From: Stramenopiles sp. TOSAG23-6
Taxonomy: Eukaryota > Sar
Assembly: GCA_900128565.1 (NCBI GenBank)
Contig: LT636083.1
Span: forward strand, 1 to 17,109
Direction: 5' to 3'
DNA: 17,109 nucleotides
This document shows positions 1-9,483 of the stretch, in pieces; the first letter of the stretch is position 1; each line of letters opens with the position of its first letter. The notes below the pieces were generated by a model. It was not told the DNA's origin and did not search any database. It saw nothing but the letters and a program-made list of their open reading frames with translations. The translations under genes and the position numbers were made by a program.

Positions 1-65
1 TTTTTTTTCATACGAAATTTCGTACCTAACGATTTTTTTTTGTAATTTTTTTTTTCACAATACAT
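1..65 (+). repeat. 3' part of repeated non-canonical intron (copy A)
   Basis: The window opens inside an intron of the receptor gene. A perfect 14-base palindrome, TACGAAATTTCGTA (11-24), runs into the branch-point-like ACCTAAC (24-30). A T-rich tract follows, then CACAATACAT (56-65), after which coding sequence begins. From the palindrome to CACAA this copy is nearly identical to the intron fragment at the other end of the window (17061-17109), which lies in a different gene. No AG is present at the inferred end; the first downstream AG is at 83-84. I place the boundary at 65 by analogy with the two complete copies, where frame restoration fixes it. The 5' end lies outside the window, so this copy cannot be frame-tested. 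Confidence 0.75.
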
Positions 66-3000
66 GGCGGTTGCTATTGTATAGAAAAAGTTCCAATAAA
101 GCTTTAAGTAAGGTTGAGCGACCTTTATTTATCGGATCTGTAATAAGACTTTACCATCCCCAATCCCAATGCTTTTTATCAATAGCTATCCCAAAAAATG
201 AAAATAGATTCAAAAACTCTTCCAAAATTCAAAATGAAAAATATTGTGTACTGTTAATGGGAAGTAGTCGAATTGAGGCCGACGACATCGTAGACTCAAA
301 TTTTCTTTGGATTATTGAACGCGAGGAATTTTACCATGGAGAAGCTGCAAAGTGGGAAATGTGCTTTCGATTTCGTCATTTAAATACTCATTTTTATTTA
401 GCCCATGGTATTGAACCAGAGTCAGGTGGTATCTATGAAGAAGTTCGAAATAGTGTTTCTAGTAGAGGAAGCTGCCCTAGTGTTCTTCCTATTAGCTGTA
501 CAAGAAATCGACAATTGTCCCAAACAACATTTCGTGCTAAAAGTTCAAAACAATCAAAACGAAAAAATGCTGTATGGTTACAAGATGGTGATGGTTTGTA
601 TTTACATGCAAAAGAAGGACAAAATATAGAATCTTCACCAGAACCTTCAGATCTTGCAAAAATAGGTTGGCTGCGCCAAGGTGGAAAATTATCTAATTCT
701 TTTTCCGAATATGATAAAGTGTATACTATTGACTGTGCAAATTTTCAAGCTGATGATGCTCTTGTAATTAATCAAATGTCGTCTTCGTATGTCACAGAAG
801 TAGAAATGAGTTTATCAATAGCGGGGAGTATTCATAAATTACTCACATGTATGTTTTGTTTTTCTAGATTGTTTTTTTTTGTATCAAATTTCGAACCTAA
901 CAAAACTAAATTGAAAATATTTTTTCAAAATACATGTGCGGAAAAAGAACGAATTGGAATTATTCATAGTCCTAAAAAGTATTCCAAAGTTAAAAGAGAT
1001 GTTAATCAAGATAACGAAGCGTTGTTTACAACAGAACAATTCTCTCAACTTGCAGCAACTATTGTTCAAATGGCTCGTTTTATTAAAGACTCAGATGAAA
1101 TTACAAATGGGAAAAGTATGAACTCAAATTTTTCTGAAAGTGTAAAAGAGATGAACGATATATACAGAACAGTTTTCCTGTCTCGGGATCGACAAAAGTT
1201 ATTATGTGAACATCGAATTATTGAATACATATATAGGCTTATACGAGCACTGGCTGGTATTGGATGTAGCCGATTAAGAAACACCAAGAAAATGTCCTCA
1301 GAGGATACTAAAATAAAATCAAAACCGGTAGAACTAGAATCAAAAGTAAAATCAAACATCAGTGAAAACCCTTCAAATAATAAGCCTCGAGGGAAATGGG
1401 CATCTCTTCGAACGGGAGTTCGTACTTCTCCAAAAAAATCTTCGGAATCTTTAACAACGTCTCTGCATGTCACTCGTTTTATTGGGAAGCTGATCTCAAA
1501 AATAGAGCGGTCTCAACGCTTGAAATTCAAATCGAACAATAACCAACAAATTCAAAATGTGTGTAAAATGTTGTACCAAATGATACACATGCTTATATCT
1601 GGAAACGAAGCTACGAGATTATTTGTATTACCCTATCTTGAAGAAATGATAGATCATATTGACTTAGATATTGGGGCAGCTTCCTGTCTTACAGAGCTAA
1701 TGGATGGAAACAAAAGAGTACTAGAAGAAAACATTACTCATTACCATCTTAAGCTGTCGGTAAATTTAATCGCAAGAAATGGATTGAAACCGGAGTATCT
1801 CAAGTTACTTATTGGGCTGTGCAATTGTCGTGGAGAAGCCATGGATAAAAACCAGAACTTTCTTTGTTCCTATCTCTTAGAAAACAAACCTGAGCTTCTA
1901 ATACGTACAAAGATAGTACCAAGTGATAATAAGAAACCAATTGATCTCCCAACATCTGATGTTTCACTATTTTCGCATGATTCAAAGAGTTCACAATCAT
2001 ATCTCGAGAGAAAGCGGAGAATATCAGTATTGAAAGAAAATAAAAATATTCTTGGAACAAAGATGCTTGATGACGGAGTATCCAATGTTCATGTTAGTTG
2101 GAATATAGAAAATTGGAATTTAGAAAGTAATATGGAAGCATCAAACTTAACACCACAGAAATTGTTTCAAAAAGAATGGGTCCCAATTATAGAATTTGCT
2201 AAAACTGGGTTTGAGTTTGATCGGATTAATAATTCATCACAAGATACTTCAAAGTTATTGGTATTAGATTCAAAAGTTGAATCTCCAGAAGACAAGCTAT
2301 TAGTGCAGCGAATGCAAGTATACTCTTATTACCGTTCACAGATTGAATTATTAGCATCTTTATGTCTTGAGCGTAATTACCTTGGAATTCGAACATTGGA
2401 GAAGGAATTTACATATGAGCATGTTCTGAGTGGGATGATAAACAGAGAATTGCCAATTTCACTTAGAGCTGCATATACAAAGTTAATGTGTAATCTGTGG
2501 GTAGATCGAGCTCCTCAGAGAGCAATGCAAATCCCAAAGTTTGTTCGGTTACTTTATACTCAAAAGGATGAGTTCAATTTAAATCGATGTAATAGTAGTC
2601 TAGCGTATACAATTGGGGACATGGGTGGTACAAAAAAAGAAGTACACCAAAGGCTTCAACGTGATTCATTATCTAAATCTCGATTTGCATTACTACAAGC
2701 AGCGTTGAACAAATATTTTCGGGATTTATCGACCAATCAGAATAATAATGAAGAATCCAAGAATGTCGACAAGCTTTCAGATATGTTAAGTTTGACTCTT
2801 GAATGTTCTAGTATTGCAAAAAGATTGACAGAATTTGGATTTTACAGTTCCGTTTCCCAAATACAATCAATTGCTGGATCCATCATGGGTATTGTGGATG
2901 GTACTCGTGATCATGTTGAAGAGTTCCCGCAAATCCATCATATTACAAAAAGACAAGATGTACTTCCCGATGTAAAATCAGATCAAATAGTACCTGTTGT

Positions 3001-6000
3001 CCGTCGTCGTCGAACTGTAAGTATGGTTCAACAAGCAATGAAAGCCGTGGGAACGACAACAAAAGATATAGCCATTCAAAGTGCAAAGATGACTACTTCA
3101 GGAACGATTGGAGGGGCAAACATTGCTATTGCAGGAGCAACATACTTATCGAAAACGGCAATTGATGGTGTAAATAAGAGCGCGAGTACTTTGCTATCTC
3201 CGGGTTCTTCATTAAAGGCAGCTCTCAGTGGGGCGAAGAAAACGGTACAAGGTGCTTCAGCAATCTCCAAAGTAGGGGCTCAATGGACTTCGAATGCTGC
3301 CAAGCGTGTTGGGAGAGCTACTGGAGTTTTAGTGCAAAATGATAGCGTGTTAGACGACGAAGAATACGATGAGGATGACTTTTCATTTTTCTTAGAAGAA
3401 TACAATGAATCATCANACGAAGATGATATACAAGAAGATAAACACCTCTCGGTCCTGAATTTTATATATAATGACCATCAAGACTATCATAGAATGATGA
3501 AGTCAGAGCCGTTAAAGGTTCAAATTGAAAAGACGATGGATAGTACTCAATATATGGTTGCCATTATTGGAATTACAATAATTTCTGTAATTTTAGGATT
3601 AGTGCATGTCCTTTTATATGACGAATTAGTTGGGTCCATATGGCTCGATATTATTGAGCATTTGGAGTATGCTTTCCTCGCTATTTTCACGTGCGACGTT
3701 GTTACACGCCTATATGCAATTGGCTTTACAGAATATGTTTATGATTGGTTGTGTCTAACAGATTTTGCCGTAACACTAGTTGATTGGCTTGGTGTTGTTG
3801 TTGATACAGTAAGTCCATCTACATCAACAGGAGTAAAAGTTCTGCGGCTATTACGATTACTTCGACTTTTTCGCCTATTTCGTGCAGCAAAAATGGCAAG
3901 ATTAATTGCAGATGCTGAAAGAAATCAAGTTTTTGTGATAAAAAGCAAGCCTATAACAGGTTTAAGATATCAACAAAACACAGACACAATACGTACCATG
4001 GAGTGCAAGGTAATGTTAGTGAGACTTCTTCGGCATCTCGTTGGACAAGGCATTGAGAAGAAACTTCAAAACTTTTTCCTTCGTTTATCTACTGAGAAAA
4101 ACGGAATGTCTACATTAGCTTATTTATATAATAGTCCTTCGGATTTTCTATCCGGTGGGCATGCACATGATTTGTCTGATTCATCTGATGAAGATAATGA
4201 TGATGTCGAAATGTATTATAAGGTTGACGGAAACCATCCAAATAGTAAGCTCTCTTCTTCCATGTTAGATGTTGATCACACAAATGATTGTGAAGATTTG
4301 GAAATAAGAGAAAATAGAATATGTGCTTATCTTGTTTTATACGATGACATTATTAGTAGCAAAGTATTTAAAGAACAAGATTTATTTCCTGGATATTCGA
4401 AGGATCAGTTAATTAATATTTGTGCAGATCTTTGTATATATGAAAATCCAGAGTTATTTGGAGAAGCCATTATATTAAGCTGTACATTATTTTCACAGAA
4501 AAGATCTCTTCGCGATATGTTGAGTAAAACGCATTTATTAGTGAATCCAAATCACTGTGTCAGATATCGTCATATAAGCAGTATTATACAAGAGTGTACT
4601 GGTTTAGTTGAAACATATGAAGAATGGGGAATTCGCGACTTTGTTACAGATACGGTTTTGGATGTAGATGAAACTCGGCGAAGATTAATGTGTATACAAG
4701 AGTGGTTATGGTTTTTAATATCAAGTTGTGGAACTAGTGCCGAGCCTGACCGTGAGATACAGTCAGCTATTTTACACTCTGAAATGACAAGATTGTTGGA
4801 CGAATTTCTTCGAATTCCTATCCCAGAGTGCACGGATGAAGAAATTGCGGAGGCACATTATCATTCCACACGCGCGGCTAAAACAACACTAAAAAGCCCA
4901 CGAAACCGAGAGCATAAATCTAGCCAAGTACCAAAATGGGGAGATATTGAGGGATGTGACGCCGACGTTGGATTAGGTCAGCTCACAATGAGCGTTCTTG
5001 CATTGCTTAATCGCTTTCTATGTTGTTGGCAAAACGGGAACGAGGACATACAAGAGTGGTTATTTCAAAGCATTGAAGAACTGATACCAAGGATGCATAC
5101 TGTTCCCGTGGGAATCGAAGTACTTCTTGCAATGTTTAAAGACAATAGTAAGTTGTGTAAAATTATCCCACAAGCACTTTTCCAGAACTGTATAGATTCT
5201 ATTTCCGATGAAGTCTTGTTGAAAGACCAAAATACAAAAAGTCAAGTATGGAAACTTCTGTGTAGCTTTTGCTCAGCAGAGGGTGAATTTCTCAAAGAAA
5301 ATCAAATCGAATTACTCCATCTAATTACAAGTAATGGGGGAAATTGGGGTCCATTTAGAACTCTACGGTTTGCAAACCCTGATAGTGTAGGCTATAATGA
5401 ACGGAGAGCAATAATGAAGTCAAAAAATCCAATTAATAACTCTGAACTGTGGCAGCACATTAAACTTTTAAATCTTCTGAGTAATTGCACCACGGGTAGA
5501 GTAAATCTCACTGAAGCCAAATGTCTTAGTTTGTATCAATACAAGTGGCAGTTACACGCTATAATGGATTCTGATACAATATGGTGTTTGAGATCAGCTC
5601 TATTGAAGCTATTTCTCAATGTATGCATGGATTCAAAAACAATGGTATTTGGGATGGCATGTTGTCCAGTTATGTTGAAGCTCATAGGATATTTTAATGA
5701 ATTTATGAAAGATTTTATCGCGAATACAAATAATGTTGCACAACTTCTTTGTCAACTAGACAACAATTATACACTCGCTACAACTAGCCACATTGATAAT
5801 TTGGCATCTACTTCACTAAAGGACCACCCCGCAAAAAGCGAGCAAGAGCTCAAACTTGAAGTTATACATAATTTATTCTTACCAATTCTTACTTTCTTTT
5901 TCGACAGATATCGAACTGAATTAATCAATACGATGAGTAGAACAACTGTATCCGCAATGCGCCGAATTGGAATGTCTGTGGCTATATTACACGGTATTAC

Positions 6001-9000
6001 TGGTATACAAAGAAAAACATTTTACGGTATGATTCACAGACCAATTGAACAACTAGAGCATAGTACAGGAACTTGCTGGCAGACAATGCTCAAAGTTAAG
6101 GTTCTTGCTTTTAGATCAGATGTTGTTGACCGTATTCGTTCAGGTTTATCAAAATTTAGCTCTAGATCAAATTCACCCGAGCTTTCATCAGATTCATCAG
6201 AATTGACGTGTAGTAACTGTGGTGCGGTTATTGATAGTACGGTATTATTTGAATGTCCTCGATGTCTACAACCATTATTTGCTCAACCAAATCCGAATGA
6301 ACGTATTGACTCTATGAGTAGCATTACAAGTGATGAATCCACAGTCGGTGTTATTAATGGAGTCGAACAACTCACAATTATAACAACACCGAATCAAGTA
6401 GAACGTCGTAGGTCCAGACGAATTAGCCGTATTGTAGGCCCTGATGCATTTGCTGATTGGAACCAGCTACACCAAACATTTGAAGAAAAAATAAGTGGTT
6501 TGCTTCCCTCATTTATTGACGCAGATTTCAAATGCTCTGAGCAATGGCAAGACGCAGGTTTAGCTTTCAAAGCGATGCAGCTCGCAGTAAAGGGAGAAAA
6601 TACTCTACTACTTCATAGTAAAAGAGCTCAAATTCTATTGGGAAGAGTACAGAGGGGAATTAATAATGATTTCATGAAGTTGATTGCGAATATTCGCGGT
6701 CGCTTAAATTCCAATTCACATGGGGAAAAGTACGGGGAAGCTAATGTTGGAAATATATTAAACTCGATTGTAAAACAAACAAGAAATAGTATATGTGATT
6801 GTTTTGAAGATGGTCCCTATCATAAATCGCTAATGTATGATAATGGTGAAGAAATGGTAATGACTAGTCTACATTTTCTTAGATCTTTTGTTGACAGTTA
6901 TGGTGACGCAACAATAGTAAAAAAGGATATGAATGACACCGAGATGAAACTAGCACACAACAGAAGTATCCTACAGGATCAATTGACAGAAATTGGTAGT
7001 ATAAAACTTATCCTAGATTTATTATCCCCTGGAATATCTTCCGATTTACAGGCAGATGCGATATTATTAGGCATATCAATTCTTTCAAGCCGTATAGATG
7101 GAGCAGGAAATGAAGAGGCAAGGAAGTCTGCTGCAAAGTACTTATTGAACGGGGACACTGAAAGTTTCTTTTTAAACGTAAAAGTAAGAGTAAATTCATT
7201 TATTGAAAACTGTAAGATGGTCTACGAGAAAAAAGAACTATTGGAAACATCGAGAAGTCGTCGTGGTACATTACATGGGACTCCACGCGATGTAGCTGGT
7301 AGCCCACGTGATACAGTAGGTAGTAATGATGATTCTAGTGGTCAACGAAATAATAAAGAAACAACTATCAAATTATATGGCGATTCAAAACAAAACGTAG
7401 ATGATACGATTAGGAGGGACCATATTTTGGAGTCAGCGCTTGCAGATGACAAGATTGATCTTGAGACAGAAACACAACGATTAATTCTCTTTATTCGATT
7501 TTTGCAGTTGTTGTGTGAAGGGCACTACAAGCCAAACCAGCGACTTTTCCTTAGCCAGCCTACAAATACAGAGTCATTTAACATACTTCACTCAATTGTT
7601 GAATTATTTGAGTTTCTTGCCCGGGATGAAAACCGAAATACAATTTTGATTACGCAAACATCTGCCATGCTTGTTGAAGCTGTGCAAGGTCCATGTGAAG
7701 ACAATCAAAAGTACCTTGCTTGTAGTACACATTTGTGTGATTCGTGTAATCGGATATTTCATATGGTAATTCAACGGAGTCATAATGGATCACCTAGTGA
7801 GTGGTTACCTCTACAGCACTCAGTTGTTTCTTTATTGCTAGGACTAATGGAAGGGCGTACAGATAGATCCGTCCACAAGGTGATGCTGAACTCCATTGAA
7901 TTCAATTCAGTTCTGATCCATTTGCAAGCTGTTCGTGATTTAATTACAGGTAAAGGATATTTCAAACTTCGAAAAAAAATAAGAAATATAGGATTGCGCG
8001 GGGAGTTATTAAAACATGCATGTGATGTTGCTATATTAATATTGACACTTGGAGACACTAACAAAGTATGGTTTTCTAACACTGTGGGCGGTGATTCCCC
8101 CGCTATCGCATTTGAATGGATACGTTCAAAAATGAAATCGATTGAAATAATGTGGCTTGGAAAGGTACACAAAATATATTTTATGGAACCAGATACGTTC
8201 AAGCATGTTGTACAAGAATCAATGGACGATCTTGTAAATACAGTAGATAGATTCAGCGCCGAAACAAAGTTGACAGACTTTCTTCAACAGAGTAAACATA
8301 TATACGTAGAAATGGTACACCAGGCTTGGCTAGCAGAACATAGATTGCACATCTTGTTCTCAGGTGATAACTTGTATACTGCAAAGGACATATCATTTGC
8401 CCTTGCGCTGCTTATAAACATCATCTTGTTTCTGACTTATATGCATAGAAAGAAAGACGACCCTGAAGGACCTGGGGTAGTACTTTCTTTGGACCATCTT
8501 CATCTGTATTCATTTTTAACAGACAAGGGTTTGGACATGTTTGTATTTGGGTGTGGAGTTTTACAGGCAATATCATCAGGTTTTATTTTGTTAATGTTCC
8601 TTGTAGTAAAAGTTCCACCCGCGTATAATCTATATAAAAATCCAGTCAAAGTTGTGATTAAAACTCCTGTATTTTACTACATGTTGTACACAACAATGGC
8701 AGTTCTAGGAGCTTGCGGATATTATTGGGCATTTTCGCTTCACTTACTAGATATTATTGTTCGCGATAAGACAACAAAGAATGTATTGAATGCTGTAATT
8801 CAACCCATCTATCCTCTGACAATGGCGTCTATTCTTGGTTTATTCTTTATGTTTATTTTCACCATGGTTTATTTTCTGACTTGGCAAGATGACTTTATCA
8901 ATGGCGAATGCGACTACCTTTGGACTTGCCTTCTCATGGTGTTTCGAGGTGGATTACAAGGGAACTTACATGAATATATGAATGAACACGATCCTTCAAA

Positions 9001-9424
9001 AGAGTCTTGGACAACACGGGGATTTTTCTTTGATACAATTTACTTTATTGCCATTAATATCATTCTATTGAATATTATTTTTGGTATTATCATTGACACA
9101 TTCGCAGCTTTGAGGGATGATCAGGCCGAGCTACGCGAGGATACAAATAATGTTTGTTTTATTTGTAATAAGCACAGAGATGAATTTGAACGGGAGGGTA
9201 TTGAATTTGATGTACACGTTAAAGAACAGCACAATATGTGGAATTATCTAAAATATGTCATTACCATCAACAATATGCCAGAAGATTGTTACAATGGACT
9301 TGAACAATATGTGCATGACTGCTTAGAATCAGATTGTATAGATTTTTTCCCTGTAAAAAAGAGCTTTGCTCTACAAATGGAAGATGATGAAAGTGAAGGC
9401 AATGAAGAAAGTTCTACAGAGTGA
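66..9424 (+). CDS. ITPR: IP3/ryanodine receptor-like Ca2+ release channel with internal voltage-sensor domain, 5' partial
   Basis: Probable intracellular Ca2+ release channel, related to inositol 1,4,5-trisphosphate receptors. It is read as 66-848 joined to 936-9424, about 3,090 codons; residue numbers here count from nt 71 with the intron included. In order: MIR beta-trefoil (about 18-235, e.g. GSVIRLYHPQSQCFLS), first RIH domain (about 315-620, with RQKLLCEHRIIEYIYRLI), an Ala/Ser-rich stretch (975-1090), an acidic stretch, a voltage-sensor domain (about 1160-1280), a second RIH segment (about 1409-1494), a CX2C-X11-CX2C zinc ribbon (2047-2065), RIH-associated domain (about 2470-2550, with EAVQGPCEDNQ), six-helix channel (2776-3014) and the receptor's C-terminal CX2C/HX4H finger (C3029, C3032, H3049, H3054). 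The first beta-trefoil and the start codon lie upstream of the window, so ligand binding cannot be judged. The stop is TGA at 9422-9424. One ambiguous base (3416) lies in the acidic stretch. Family assignment is firm; IP3 as ligand and ER location are inferred. Confidence 0.92.
849..935 (+). repeat. Repeated non-canonical intron, complete copy B (in receptor gene)
   Basis: The 5' end reads ACAT followed by GTATGTTTTG, a strong 5' splice-site match. ACCTAAC is at 895-901, preceded by GTATCAAATTTCGAAC, a decayed form of the family palindrome. The element ends CAAAATACAT. ACATGT is repeated at 845-850 and 932-937, exactly 87 bases apart. Removing one copy plus the intervening DNA keeps the frame (ACA TGT GCG). 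Because 87 is divisible by three and contains no stop, the element reads through as 29 hydrophobic, Phe-rich residues unlike the surrounding protein. The nearest downstream AG (946-947) would create TAA at the junction, so a GT-AG intron does not work here. The cut point is ambiguous within the repeat; coordinates use the GT start. Confidence 0.82.
3548..3904 (+). other. Voltage-sensor domain (S1-S4) embedded in the receptor solenoid
   Basis: Four hydrophobic helices are visible: S1 about 3548-3620 (YMVAIIGITIISVILGLVHV), S2 about 3656-3722 (AFLAIFTCDVVTRLYAIG), S3 about 3740-3806 (WLCLTDFAVTLVDWLGVVV) and S4 about 3833-3900. S4 reads VKVLRLLRLLRLFRLFRAAK, with arginines at residues 1259, 1262, 1265, 1268 and 1271, then K1274 and R1277, i.e. 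one basic residue every three. S2 has the aromatic/acidic/basic pattern of a charge-transfer centre (F-T-C-D1209, then R) and S3 carries D1231, as in Nav, Cav and Hv sensors. After S4 the chain turns polar and leads into the second RIH segment; no S5, pore loop or S6 follows. Four crossings leave both flanks on the same side, so the insertion is topologically compatible with a cytosolic solenoid. That it senses voltage is inference. Confidence 0.9.
6209..6265 (+). other. Zinc-ribbon-like CX2C-X11-CX2C insert in the receptor
   Basis: Residues 2047-2065 read CSNCGAVIDSTVLFECPRC, a compact four-cysteine zinc-ribbon pattern with the usual glycine after the first knuckle and proline in the second. 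It sits between a Ser-rich linker (SRSNSPELSSDSSE just before) and another Ser/Thr-rich linker, so it looks like a small domain on a flexible tether. This is separate from the C-terminal CX2C/HX4H finger shared with IP3 receptors. Its partner and role are unknown; metal binding is inferred from spacing only. Confidence 0.65.
8396..9318 (+). other. C-terminal channel domain and Cys/His finger of the receptor
   Basis: Hydrophobic helices lie at residues about 2776-2793, 2821-2848, 2865-2893 and 2915-2938 (the last probably S4-S5 linker plus S5). A pore loop follows (CDYLWTCLLMVFRGGLQGN, 2947-2965), then S6 (about 2984-3014, ending LLNIIFGIIIDTFAALR). The S6 end and the following CFIC...H...H block, then NMWNYL, match the C-terminal signature of IP3 receptors. 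The pore loop does not contain the usual GGGVGD; anchored on the shared PSKE downstream, those positions read NLHEYM. Even so, the helix order and S6 make this a recognisable IP3-receptor-type channel. Confidence 0.85.
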
Positions 9425-9483
9425 AGCAATATATCATAGATATATCAGTGATTATAAAACATATAAATAGATATATTGTACTT
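9425..9483. other. Shared 3' gap between convergent genes
   Basis: Only 59 bases separate the stop codons of the receptor gene (+) and the ankyrin/IQ gene (-). The stretch is A+T-rich, with ATAAA-like words on both strands that could serve as polyadenylation signals. The two transcripts' 3' ends probably overlap; this is inferred from spacing. Confidence 0.5.

Noticed and set aside
849-867. GTATGT...TTTCTAG as a tiny canonical intron
   Set aside because: Only 19 bases, too short for splicing, and it leaves the T-rich, branch-point-containing remainder in the coding sequence.
850-932. TA-bounded element excised from DNA, as in Paramecium IESs
   Set aside because: A TA is present near each end and the frame would also close, but the GTAYGT and CTAAC signals fit RNA splicing, and nothing suggests ciliate codon use (TAA and TGA act as stops). 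Kept only as a remote alternative.
1066-1473. Long antisense ORFs within the receptor gene (also 4570-4833 and 7780-8202)
   Set aside because: They mirror strongly supported coding sequence and show no recognisable protein features.
3955-4005. Another intron copy near CACAATACGTACC in the receptor
   Set aside because: The similarity is to part of the 3' end only; no GTAYGTTTT start or CTAAC is positioned to match, and the translation looks like normal protein.
3905-4020. Pore helices S5-S6 after the voltage sensor
   Set aside because: The stretch after S4 is polar and charged with no hydrophobic helix or pore loop; it leads into receptor solenoid sequence.
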